A stretch of 64,000 nucleotides of DNA, taken from positions 1 to 64,000 of the forward strand of contig ARYC01017480.1 in NCBI GenBank assembly GCA_000711775.1, in the 5' to 3' direction. This DNA is from Oxytricha trifallax. Taxonomy: Eukaryota > Ciliophora > Spirotrichea > Sporadotrichida > Oxytrichidae. The notes beneath the pieces are model-generated. The model saw only the letters and a list, made by a program, of their open reading frames with translations. It was not told the DNA's origin and did not search any database. The translations under genes and the position numbers were made by a program. Shown here in pieces: positions 1-12,500 of the stretch. Positions within the stretch are counted from its first letter, which is position 1, and each line of letters starts with the position of its first letter.

Positions 1-128
1 AAACTTGCTCTTTTTTAATTTTATGTTGAAATATTTATAGTAATAAAATTTTAATAAGTGGTTCAATTTAAATTTTAAAAAAAATTGAATTATTAATTAT
101 TTATGCAGTATTAAATAAGAAACACAGA

Positions 129-368
129 ATGGGTATACTGAGTAAAACACAAAGAGATATCATTAAGGTGACATCGAAAATAACTAAACACATCACCTAG
201 CACAATGCACAATAGATAACATAAAAACTAACAAAGAACAATGGGGGCTTCACATACTAGAAATACTAACCTTCATTTCTAGAAATTCATAAGGAAAGGC
301 TACAACATACTAAACCAATTCCAAATACACCTCACCAAGCTTCAATATGACAAGGAAAACAAAGATGA
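129..368 (+). CDS. Short upstream frame of LINE copy A
   Basis: This 79-residue, glutamine-rich frame starts at an ATG (129) and ends at TGA (366-368). It is in the same phase as the longer downstream ORF, with only that TGA between them. It may be the real start of the ORF1-type protein interrupted by one stop, or just leader sequence. No domain was recognised. Confidence 0.3.
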
Positions 369-380
369 CTAGGTCCAACT

Positions 381-1532
381 ATGGACTCAACAACTTTTCC
401 AAATGTTAAGGCTGGTAGCAATCAATAACAGATTCATCAAACCCCAAACTAAGACAGAAGAAATAATAGTCTCAACACCAGCCCCCCCTCACTAATCGAA
501 GAAGCCTCACCCTCAGACCACTATCTGATTAGAGATAGTTAACACCAAAAAGAGCTCGAAGACTTTGAAAAAAAGTACCGAGAATATGAAAAAAACCTCA
601 ATGACACAAACAGAAACAGTAGCCTCATAACAAAAAAGGTACTCTATTCTGAAAATGAGGAAGACTGGACAGTCGAAGAAAAACAAGTCTACGATGCCTA
701 CGACAAAGATTCCTCCCTCGAGAAAAACTCTAGCTAACATACCTACTATATAGACAGCTAGTCCGAATTCTCAGTAGGACTTAGGAATTACTACCGAAAA
801 ATTTGCGAAGATGCAAACGTCAAATACGTCATCGGTAAAAGAGGGTACTAAATAGCAAATTAGTAATTAAAGGTCGAGCCTTAAAATTTAGTACTAAATA
901 GTAACAATTAATTTTAAGAATATAATTAATAAGTTAATAACTTTAAAGATATGCAGCCTATCACTAAAGCACAACTGATAGAGAGATTCGACACAAGAGA
1001 ATCCTGCATTTCAATCTATCTTAAAACCATAAACTCACAACTCTTTAGACCCATTAAACAGTTTTCCAATGTCATCAACATCATGATTAAAAACCTTTCC
1101 AAAGACATCTTACTAACATGGATGAACATGGATGACAAATAACTTGGAGCTGAAATCGACAAAAATTCAGGCTCAATGGAAGAAACAAAACTTCCCACAA
1201 TCCAATTCTTTAGACTCCTGGTAGTTATACTGATGAAAAACATAACAGCCAATTAAGCTAGCTGCATCTCAGTGTCAGCAGACTACCACGAACTTCTAAA
1301 CAAAGTAGAAATCTACATCAAATGTCTTCAAAAACACACATATTTCATGAAAAGCGACTTTGTCCAACTTATCACTACAAGATGTAAAAACTACATAGCC
1401 TCCAAAGAACTTAAATTTTCAATCAATGTCAAACACTTAGACACTCAATTCAAATTCAGAGATCAAGGAGAGACAGTTCAAATACTCCATTCCGCCCCCA
1501 AGAGAGGAGGGAAAAGAAGAAACAACAATTGA
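381..1532 (+). CDS. ORF1-type protein of LINE copy A (hypothetical)
   Basis: A 383-residue frame is open from ATG 381 to TGA 1530-1532 when TAA/TAG are read as glutamine. The N-terminal third is polar and acidic (E/D/S/Q rich). The middle part (about 860-950) is AT-rich and glutamine-rich. The C-terminal half is more ordered, has two cysteines, and ends in a basic tail (KRGGKRRNNN). That layout suits an RNA-binding ORF1 protein, but no RRM, zinc knuckle or endonuclease motif can be seen. It lies directly upstream of the 3' end shared with the reverse-transcriptase copy, so this copy may be a non-autonomous derivative, comparable in plan to HAL1 elements of mammals. Confidence 0.5.
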
Positions 1533-1667
1533 AAGACCAAAGGAAGAGGAAAAGGAAGAGGAGGAATGAGAAGAAACAACAGAAGAAGATGAAAACTCAG
1601 TATACAGGAGAGAATCTCCAACTTAACTAAAAGGGCTTGTCCCTTATTTGCACTAAAAAGCAACTAT

Positions 1668-1730
1668 GATCGGGGGTCCCCAGAGACCTCAATGTGATCT
1701 AATTATTTTATTATTATTATTATTAATTAT
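1668..1730 (+). repeat. Shared LINE 3' end with TTA tail, copy A
   Basis: The block begins GATCGGGGGTCCC and ends CAATGTGATC, followed by a run of TTA repeats. It matches 34278-34338 with about two differences. An 'AAGGGCTTG.CCCTTAT' stretch lies upstream in both copies (1631-1648 and 34231-34248), so homology extends into the 3' UTR. Confidence 0.85.
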
Positions 1731-4700
1731 TTATAATTTTTGCCATAGCTTTATGCAATTATTTTATTAAATTTAAATTAATTATACATATATATAGCAG
1801 GAAAGAATTCTAAAAAATATAGTCAAAAAATATATGTTAAACCTTTTTTTTCCTATAATTTTATATTATAATTATAAATAGCAGTATTTTCAATAAATTT
1901 GTATAATTTTGAAATTGTTTTATAATTTATTTTACTTAAAGAATGATTTATAAATTTTATATTTATAAAATTCTTAAATTAATATATATATATTTCACTT
2001 ATAATTTGTAAACAACTGGATAAGGCATGATATTTTATGATTTCTAAATAAAAATTAGGGGAAAAATTAGTGTAAATTGATTATAATCATAAACTTAATA
2101 AGAATTAGGGAGACTTTCTTTTACTGATTTTAGAAATAAATGTTAAAAAAAAAATTAAATTTAAGGGTAACAGTATGTATTTACAAAAAATTGTTGTAAT
2201 TTATAAAATTAAGGAATAATATTCGGTGCATTATGGATAATTAATTTATTGTTTCTACTTAATAAAAGATAAATTATTAATGATATTTAAAATAGCAAAT
2301 TAGTAAGGTAGAAAATGAAACCGAGGATTTTTTTTATTTCTTTGTAAGAGATGTGAACTTATTTATTAATATTAGGTGATTGTAATGTTACTCAATTGTT
2401 AAATTAATATCAATAATTTATGTAGCTATTAATAATGTACTTTTTATATTTATATCCATTAATTAAATAATTTAAACAATTTTACTTGAGGTTAAATAAA
2501 AGATTCTTTTAATAGACAGCTTTCATAAGATATAATAATATAAAATTAGGACTCAGACTCTAAAGAGTTTAAGGGTGAAAAGTTATTTTAGAAAAAATTA
2601 GTACAAGCTTGCTTAATTATCTATAAATATTGGGAAAAGAATTAATCTAGTTATTAAATACAGGTGTATTTTTGAAAGAATAAAAAGAACAAATGCTATA
2701 AATAATAACATTAATAATTAATTAGAAATATGAAGATAATGCTTTGTTATAAATATGGGTTCAACTCTATTAACTAATTTAAGTTTATGCTAAATCAATG
2801 ATATTCAAGAATGTAGAAGATAAAGAATAAATTAAAGATTTATATTATCATAAATAAATACTATTAATATTTTGTTATAAATAAAAAAATTAATTATCCT
2901 TTAAATTTTTTTTAAAAATTAAGGAAAATATAAAAATATTTAATTGAACTCATTGTTTGAGGTATACATGAATCTCCTCAAATGATACTTACTTTTAATA
3001 ATTATTAATGGTTCTTTAATTTATATTATTAAGAAAAAAAAGACAAGTGATTTTTTACTTCTTAAACAAAGGGTGATTTTGAATTGATTTATATAGTGGA
3101 ATCAATATATGTTAACAATTTACTTTAGTTATTTGATTTTTATAATGAAATATTGTAATAACGTTAGACATTAAAAAGTTAATACTACTAATAATAATAA
3201 ATGGTATGTATTGTAGTTAGAGATATCTATTCATAATGTATCCTAATAGGGATGATAGAGAAATCATTAATTTATGATGGCTATGGTGGAAGTATTCATA
3301 TGAAATTATTAAAATTTAATCTGTTGCAAAATATTAAGATTTAATTAAAAGAAGAGTTTGATATAAAATACAAGAAATTGTTTATTTAAATGAATGATTA
3401 TTGAGGAAAAATTCCAAAAGGATCACTAAACTTATTTATGATATCAGTGAAAGAAAATCACATTTTTTCTATAATAAATAATTGAATTAATTAAAAAATA
3501 ATAATATATAATTAAAGTAAAGGATGTGGTATCATTTACTAATAATCCGAATATATGTAACATCAACAGTATTGTTTAAATTGCAAATTCAAAAAAAAAT
3601 ATCTTATATTTTATTAAAAGTATTTTTTTAAAAATAAATTTAATTTATATAAAATTTCCACCGATTAAAAGCACAATTATATTTCTGTAATTAAACATCA
3701 GTAACTATATTATTATTATTTTTTAATGAATATATAATTAGATATATTACAATTCATTTATTGCATAGCAATGGCTTTAGAGTTTTTGCATAATTCTTAA
3801 TTATTTTTTAAAGACTTCAATATTATTAATAACTATTTTTATTTAATTAACAATCACTAAATATTTAAAATAAATCTTATCTCTTTTATATTAATAATAG
3901 ATGATTTAATATTTGAAATATAATAATTTAAATCCCGTCTTAAATTGTTTTCTTTTCCTCCCGTTGATAATATACATAGATCTGTATGTAAACTTGATTC
4001 TAGATTAAATGCAAACAATTATTACATATTCCCTCAGAGCTTTTACACTTCACTTTGAAATATTTTTAAATAAAAGTATATAAATTAATTATATTAAAAT
4101 TCTTACTTTGTTTTAAATCCATTTCATAAAAGCATTAAACAACTAATTCAAAATTTTATTCAAATATTAATTATTAATTTTACGTTATTAATTTAAGTTA
4201 ATCAAAAGGTATTTAATTCATTAATCACTTATTAACACATTAAATTCTTGTTAATAATAATTTAATATATCGTAGAATCGTCCTAAAAATAAAATTCATA
4301 AAATTTACCAACTTTATGTTAATTATTAAATTAAATTTAAATTTGTAATTATATAGCTTTCCTATGCTGTAAAAATTATAATAAGTGTGAGCATAAAATA
4401 TGAAATGATTGGCTGAATTAAAGATAAATAGTAATCTTGAAATCTTGAAATTTATAATTATTATTAAAAAATACTTAAAAGGACTCTAATTTTAGAAGAA
4501 ATCAAATTAAATTAAATACAAACATTAAATTGAGAGTTTCTTTATAAAAATTAATTAATCAGCTTTTAGATTAAAGTAATACATAGGAAAATATTTCAAT
4601 TAATAATATGGAGACATTTATGTTATTTAAATTTTCTTCAAATATAAGCATATAATAATAATGTTTTTTACATAGGTATTCAGAAAATAATCAATAAATA

Positions 4701-5399
4701 AGATTAATGTTTTTAAAATACTATCAAGGGTAATAATTTATTGTACCATGTGATTAGATTTAATAAAAAATAGGATAAACTGAATATTGTTTGATATTGA
4801 GACAATGAGCAACTAAAATTAAATATATAATTTAATGTTAATAAATATTTAATTAATTAATAATAATTAATAATGATAAATAGAGAATAATTATTGTCAG
4901 AAAATAATTATTAAAAAAATAAATATTATTAATTCATTTAGTTAATATTATGGTTGTTTAAAATTGTAGAATAAATTCTATTTAAATATTTTAATTAATT
5001 AATGTTTAGCATTTCTAATTTACATTTAATTGTTTTAAAGTATAAGTGTTTAATAGGTTCGGCTCTTGGGCCAAATATTGTAAAAGTGAAAAATGGAAAA
5101 AATAACATTTTATACTTTTGTAAATGACTACATATCTAGTGTTCCGCTGTCACACGCTTTTTCAGGATTTAACTATCATGATTTTTTTATAATTTTGTAC
5201 TAATAACGCAAAGAATAATATAATTACTATAAAGTCAAAAAAACTTATGCATAAATAGATTGAAAATTTAATTCTTTTTCAAAAGTAACTAAAGAAATTA
5301 ATAACTATTTAATTTTCAAATTTAATAATATTTTATTTTAATTATAATTTTAAATATAATATTTAGGCAAGGCTTTTTATAATAATTCAACACTGGAAA

Positions 5400-5432
5400 C
5401 TAAGATATCCCTGTATTAATTAGATGAGTTTG
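5400..5432 (+). repeat. Decayed fragment of the 8.8 kb GC-rich element
   Basis: The stretch CTAAGATATCCCTGTATTA...GATGAGTT resembles 8930-8954 of the GC-rich element (CTAAGATTTCCCTGCATTA GATGAGTT), with one small insertion. It stands out from AT-rich surroundings. It is probably an old, mostly erased copy, but the match is short. Confidence 0.4.
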
Positions 5433-8400
5433 TATAAAAAAATATTATAAGATAATTAGATATTCAATAGCATATCGCGATTCTACATTTTCAAAAGATT
5501 AAAACATATTTTTAATTATAAAAATGAGGGGAAATTATGAAAATTAGATTAAAATGATTTAGGTATTATTTAATACACAACATAATAAGATATAATTAAT
5601 TTTTAAAAATGGATTGAAATGGCAATCAATAAAAAGGTAGTTGATCAATAAAAATATCTAATTATTTTATAAATTTAAATTTATAGTGATTAATCATAAA
5701 TTTTTGTAATTTTAAAAGATTAAACATATTTATATGATAATAAATTACTATTAATTAAAATCTGGATTTTTAAAATTAATACTTTTTAATAAGCATTGAT
5801 TTTACGCAAAAATTATAAATTAAAAAGGGTATTAAGAACAGCAAACTATACAATTATTAAAAAATTCATAACTTCGAATATTTAGAGTAAAAATAAATAG
5901 TATTTTTGGTCTAGTTAATATTTAATTTAATTTTGACAAAATACTAAGTTAAAATTATAACATAAGTAGGGCTATGTTAAAAATGTAGTAGATTTACATT
6001 ACTTACCAATATTTTTTTAATTCAGAATTGAATTCATGATAAAATTAACTTTATACACAATAAAGTAAGAACATTTAGAGTTTAATTTAATCAATAATAT
6101 CTAATCTATTAGCCTATTTGAAAGTAATATAGAAATTATTCTTTAGAAGAAATAGTTCAATAAACTTAAATATATTATAATTTTTTGACCTTCTTCTAAA
6201 TAATAAAAAAATTAAATGATTATACTTTATATATTTTACTAATTAAATTAATATTTATCTAGTTAATATATTGATTATTAGAGCAAATTAATTAATTTTA
6301 TTTATAATTTTATTGTTTCTTTAATTGAATTGTTATCCTACTAATTAATAATTTAGTTCAACTCTATTATAAACTATCATACTGTTGTTTAAACTTTATT
6401 ATCATTTGAAAAGATTTTTAATTACACTGAATTTATTGATGTTAAAGTATAGGTTAAAAACAAATGATTGTTCAAATAATAAAAACAAAGATTTTTTCTA
6501 AGAAAATTTATCATTGCTCTATATATGATTGGAAAAATAATAAGAACTTAATTTGATTGATAATTTACTAAATTAAATGAATTGATTAAATGAAAGTAGA
6601 AAATTGCTTATATATAGGATCATATTCATAATTTACGAAGATTAAACAACTCGATAATGATAAGGGGTTTTAGAAATAAAAGATATTCAAGAGAACACAA
6701 AAAATGATAATTAAAAATATATAATTGCAGGATTATTCATGAATAGATTATAAGTTTTAATATGTTAAACAAAATAACAATATAATATGTATAAAATCCA
6801 TAGCTTGCAAATAAAATATTGCTAAAATATTTTTATTTGGATATTTAAATTGAAATTTATTAATTATTAATTATCAAACACATTATAGTATAAATTTTTA
6901 AATTAATTAAATTGATTAAATTGGAATATTTTAAATTTATTAAAATTAATATTCAAATAAATCTTTACTTATTTTATTAATTTTTTTATAGTAATAATTT
7001 TTTTTTATAAACATGGTATTTAATCCCTTTATAGAATCATATACATTAAGCATAATATTATAATTTGAAAATAATAATTGAATTAAATGCTTAATTAACA
7101 TAGTACTTTAATGTCTGATGTATTTAAAATAAGTCTTTAATTACTTTAGGGAATTTTTATTTTTTAGTATTACGACTTTGGTATATTAAATGTACATATA
7201 AATTTATTATTTTTTTTAAATTGAATTTAATTAATTTAATAAAAATTTAAAATTATATAGTTATACATTTTATTTACCTATAAACCAAGTACCAAATTTA
7301 TAAGAATTCACTTTCTTTATGTTTTAATGCACCAAAAATAATTATTTGAGTTGATTTAATGAAAACAGCATAAATGTTAATAGATAAGTGGGAAATGTTT
7401 TATTATGCGATTTTTGTTCATAAAAGATGCTATTAACTCATTATTCAATCTTATTGTATAAAAAAAGTAGAGAAATTGTAAAATAATTGATTGTAATTTT
7501 ATAACATAAAGAAACTAGAATTAAAATAGATGATTTCAATTATAAAATATAAAATACTATTAATGACTTAATAATTTAATTAAAATGCATTTATATTTAT
7601 ATCTTTACATTTTAATATTGAATTTATATGAAAAAATATTTCATAGCAAGAACATCTATTCAAGTTTGATAATAAATAGAAGGGACACTGCAAAAACTGC
7701 CAATAAAAATACTTTTTATAATAATTAAATATTTAACTCTTTAATCAAGAATATATAATGAACTTACTTTTTGTTGGATTTTTTATTTAAAAGCTTATAA
7801 AAAAATGTTACTAAACCAATAATTCTAAGCAAAATATATATGGAAATAATTAGCTTAAAATGAGATGGAGTGACCAATAGATTTCAATTAAAAAATGTTG
7901 AAAATAAATATTAACTTATAGCGGTTTGAAAGCATTTTATACTAATGTAAAAATGTGGATAATTCAATCAGATGATATATTGGAAAAATAAAAAAGAATG
8001 ATCTGTGAATAAATCTATAAATTTATAAAGTTAATAATATTTCTTTATAAAATTAATATAAATATTCCAATTTTTTATTTTATAATTAATTTTTACAATG
8101 ATTTTTAATAATAATCTTAACTTTTTTTACTTTAGAGTAACAAACTAATATTTCGAAATTTATATTCTTTGTATTAACTAACTAATTTATGAATAAAATT
8201 TTAATAAATAAAATAGAAATCGAGGAATTCTAGATGATATTAGAATAAGCCAACTGTATAATTGATAGAAAGTTAATTTTAGTAAAATAATCAATTAAAT
8301 AAATTAAAACTATAATTCTTAAAAATGAATGTAACAAGTAATAAATTTAAATATAAGTCTAATTAATTATTCTTTTTCAAATTTGTTCAAAATTTTACTT

Positions 8401-8760
8401 AAAATAATTAAAATTTAAGTTAAAAAAATTATAGATTTTGTGTTCTTCAATTATTCCTCTATTCAAGCTCTTAGCATTTAATTTTTTCATGCAAAAGTGA
8501 TAAATTAATTAAAAAAATCAAGAAGGTTCTGAGCTAAAAATTTATAAAATTGTTCACTTTTACTTTTTTTAAAACGTTATTTATTGTATTTATAGCAAGA
8601 ATTAGAGTTTTTTAAATGATATTTTATTAGAAACATTTATTAAATTTTTTTTTTATATTTGAATAATTAGATTTAGCTTATAGTTATTTCTAAATTAAAT
8701 TAAAAAAGATAAATATTTCTTTTTTTTAAGTTTTTCACTATTTATATCTTAAGTAAAAAT

Positions 8761-8805
8761 TAGAAAGTTAATTGCTAGGTGGTACTAACCACTTAGGACT
8801 TTCTA
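8761..8805 (+). other. 45-nt hairpin at the head of the GC-rich element
   Basis: TAGAAAGT (8761-8768) pairs with ACTTTCTA (8798-8805), and CTAGGTGGT (8775-8783) pairs with ACCACTTAG (8788-8796) with one G-U pair, leaving the loop ACTA. It marks the left edge of the GC-rich element. Confidence 0.7.
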
Positions 8806-9410
8806 ATAGAGCTTTCTACTACACTAAGGCCTATCGAGGGCAGGTAGGGGGTTGCTGGGCGCAACGCATGAGGGACCAGTCGGCGGGGTTCAATCTGTCA
8901 GCGTACACTCTTCGAGTGAGCTGGATCCTAAGATTTCCCTGCATTAGATGAGTTACCTGGCTTGAGTTCAGTTTCCTAGGTAATAGGGAGCAGGATGGAG
9001 GTACGCTCTGCCTCTAAAAGTGAGAAGACGAAAACCATTGAAGCCAACGATAAGGATTTTTCTCCCACACCGGGTTAGGGTACTGAAGCTACCACAGCGA
9101 AAGGACAGGGATTACGTTTCCCAGCAGCGGTGGGACCGGTAAGCGTTTTTCTCCAACTTCTATCTCCTGGTTGAATCTTGCAAGCTCTGTCCGGGTTATA
9201 ACCAGACATCTTGATTTCGGGAGGAGACTAGGTGATAGCGAGATTGGTTTTTTCGGAGTTTTCTACTTCAGGACTGCCACGTCACGGAATTTGCCACGTC
9301 AACTCACTCAGATACGTCTACGTCACGACTAAGATTGATGGTTTGATTTTAGTATTAAACAGTGATATGTTAAATTTATTTGATTTTAAATCATTCATCA
9401 TCATCATATC
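8761..9410 (+). mobile_element. GC-rich hairpin-headed element, SINE/LINE-like
   Basis: This ~650 bp island has roughly balanced base composition inside the AT-rich block. It begins with a strong hairpin (8761-8805) and ends in an ATC trinucleotide run (about 9393-9408), a tail of the same kind as the LINE 3' ends. An internal GGTTCAATCTG (8887-8897) resembles a polymerase III B box, and TTGCTAGGTGG near 8771-8781 resembles an A box, though it is inside the hairpin. I see no protein frame with codon structure; a 60-residue frame at 9232-9414 runs into the tail and looks fortuitous. A non-coding retroelement fits best, and a structural RNA gene cannot be excluded. Confidence 0.45.
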
Positions 9411-9463
9411 TTAAGTACCTCAAATCTTTAATTGATCTATATATTTAAATTATATGCATTCAA

Positions 9464-9549
9464 AATGTGATTTAATTGGTAGATTATAAGATAAACACAC
9501 AATCTAAATTCATATATTTATAATTAAAATAATTATGATTTAAACTGGG
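9464..9549 (+). repeat. Dispersed AT repeat, copy 1
   Basis: Core GATTTAATTGGTAGATTATA, then an ATAATTAAAATAATTATGA-like stretch, ending TAAACTGGG. It shares order and spacing of blocks with four other copies (16353, 21239, 26179, 29616), all in the same orientation. Confidence 0.6.
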
Positions 9550-12500
9550 TTTGAAATTTTTCAACAAATTAAAAGGTTTATTGTCATATCATTAGTTTGA
9601 GTTTTATAAGTATAATTCAAAATATAATAAGAGTTATTAGGATCAAACATCAAGGAATAATTAAATTATCAAAGCATAGTTAAAAATAAGAAGTAATAAT
9701 TTATAGGGGTGTGAAACTTTCTGCATTTGTAGAAAAAAAATTATAAAATTTATAAAGAAAAATATATTCAAATTGCATTATATAAATATAAGGGTTATTG
9801 AAAAAAAAGCTAGAATAATTAAAGTTGATGGTTTAAAAATTTAGTATTCTCAAATATGGGCATCATTATAATATTGAAAATGTAGCTAAATATATCCAAA
9901 ATGGCTAAAAAATTTTATCATATTATTTATGTAAGATAATTAATTATAAAATATAAATTGAAATAAAGTTAAACTATAGATTATTGATTTATTCCCAAAT
10001 AAGTATTAAACATTTTAGTTATAATATTAACTTAATAATATCTTTAAATTTTTTCCCTTTCTACATTTTGATTTCTATAAATAATATAGTAATTTTTTAA
10101 TAATTATTTATAAAATTCATAATCTCCTGAAATTTTTTTAAATCTGAAAGTTATTAAAAAAGTTATATCAAAAAGATTTTTGAGTTTATGCATTTTTAAT
10201 TCAATATTGAAATATTTTAACCTTACAAATAAATGGCTTACTATTAAGAATTTAATTTAAAAGAGTTGTTGGAATATTTATTATGAAATAGGTCAAAGAT
10301 TTACTATGAATTAAAAAATTATTAGATTAAATAATGGAATTGTAGAAACATAAATAAAATATAAATTTAAGTTCTTAATAGCTATCCCAGACATAAACAA
10401 TTTAAAAGGGGTTATTGGTAAAATATATAATTAAAATAATTATTTAATAATTAAATTAATAAAAATATTTCTAAATATACGCAAAATATTTATTGATAGT
10501 AAAATTATTATTCAATAAAGATTTGATAAATTTATATATATTATCCTGATTCATTTTATTTAGAATTATTTGATATTTATTTTACAGATATTTTTTAAAA
10601 AAATAATTATTTACCAATTAAATAGTTATTATTTTAGGAAAGTACTAAAAAGTACTCAAATTTAAAGATATTACGCAATTAAAGAATATAGGATAATCTA
10701 AAAAAAGAAAATTAAATTTTGAAAAATGTAAATTTAATTAAAGAAGAAATCAATTATATTATCAGATAAATTATCATAAAAACAATTCTATGAGATAAAG
10801 TGTAAATTTAATGGAAATATCTTTCTAGAATGATTAACGGTAAATTTCTAAATATTTTCTTAATTGATTCAACCCAAATGGTAATAAGTTTTTAATAAAC
10901 TTATTAAAAAGGAAAGGAAGCTTCTCGATTGCCCTATTAGATTGACAAAAATAAAATATTATATTTAACTATTAAATTTAAAAAATACAAAAATTATTAA
11001 TTAAACAATAAGTTTAATTAGTTTACATAAATAAATTGAAAATTATTAGGTATTTGTAATTTTAAAAATTATTTACTAATTTTTAATTTATTAATTTAAT
11101 AGGAATATAATTATAAACATTTAACTATTAACTTTTTTTAAATTGAGGTAAACGATTTGCTATTCAATAAAGTTTAAACGAAAAATTATACATAAGAGAA
11201 CACTATGAAATTTATATTTAAATAACAAAATCATAATCTAAATTTATCAGTTATATGTTAATTAGTATTATATGGGGAGATTTTAAGTTATTTTGATTGT
11301 GATTTAATTTAATTGACAAGAATATAGTATCGACTCAACATATGTAATTGGTAAATAAACATGAAAATGAATTAAGATAAGATTTAAAGGAAGAGTCAAA
11401 ATTATTCAAGCAAATTGGCTTAAATGTATTACCAGTATAATTATATATTAAAATGTAAAATTTTCAATAAATATTATTAACAAATTTAACAAACACTTAT
11501 TTAATTAATATGAGAAAGTATAATTATAATTCCTATTTAACATAGATTCTAATTCATTATATATTTATAATTGAAAAACCTTATTATAAATTAAAATTAT
11601 CTGTTTAAATACAAATTTAATCAAATATATTAAAACAATTCAAAATGAGAGCGACAAATGCTAAATCAATTGATTAATATCATTTAATCAGTAATTTTAT
11701 TAGAAATACCTATAATTTATATAATATATTGTAAATAAATGGAACTAATTGACATATTTTTAACTAGGATTATGGGGAATTTATCAAGTATATTATTGCT
11801 GAATTAATTTGTTTAGGAAAGCTTAATTTTTAGATGAATTAAATATATTATTAATTAAGCTTTAAATAAAATATTTTCAATTTATTTTAAAAAAAAATTA
11901 ATTATCTGGTTTAATGAATAATATTTTTATTTAGCTTTAATCATACTTGGTAAACTTCTCAAAAAACAAAATAGATTATAATAATAATAGATATACAATT
12001 AGCATATTGTATAATATTTATAGTAGCATTAAAAGGATTTATTTAGATAAAAAATATAGTGGTACTTTGTGTCATTGAAAATAAAAAATTAATGAATTTT
12101 TATAAATAAACAAAAATCTTTGCTCAGAGTCAATATTTAATAAAAATAATGAGAAAAATAAATATAAAGGGGAAAATGAGAATGACATCCATCAATTATT
12201 TTATGAAATAGATTAAAGAAATTAAATGGTAAGAATATCAATTAACGATTCAGCTGTAATGATGTTCCATAAGATTTTAATTGAATAACTAATAAGAAAA
12301 TTGAAGCCTGTCAGTGGGATTCAAATTCTTGATAAAATTTATATAAGATGTAAATTTAATAAAATAATCATTTAAATATTTATAAGAATATCAAATAATA
12401 AGTTAATAGTATTTTTATAAATTAATTATTAAAGTTAAAATCTAAATAAATTAATAATTTTATTTTTAATGTAAGAAAGAAACAGTATCATTTTTAAATT

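Larger units (their letters stand above)
1..1735 (+). mobile_element. LINE-like element copy A, 3' part (ORF1-type)
   Basis: This is a non-LTR retrotransposon-like segment whose 5' end lies outside the window or is missing. It carries an ORF1-type frame (381-1532) read with TAA/TAG as glutamine. It ends in a block (1668-1700) followed by a TTA-repeat tail (to about 1730) that is nearly identical to the end of copy B at 34278-34338. Copy B encodes reverse transcriptase just upstream of this shared end, but copy A has no reverse transcriptase. Base composition is clearly richer in C and A than the flanking AT-rich DNA. The shared 3' end and trinucleotide tail are typical of target-primed retrotransposition; calling it a LINE is inference from copy B. 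Confidence 0.6.

Noticed and set aside
1-1735. LTR-type or viral origin for copy A
   Set aside because: No terminal repeats, protease or capsid motifs; the TTA tail and match to the copy B 3' end indicate a non-LTR element.
9232-9414. 60-residue standard-code frame inside the GC-rich element
   Set aside because: It runs into the ATC tail, has no family resemblance, and the element has no codon structure elsewhere.
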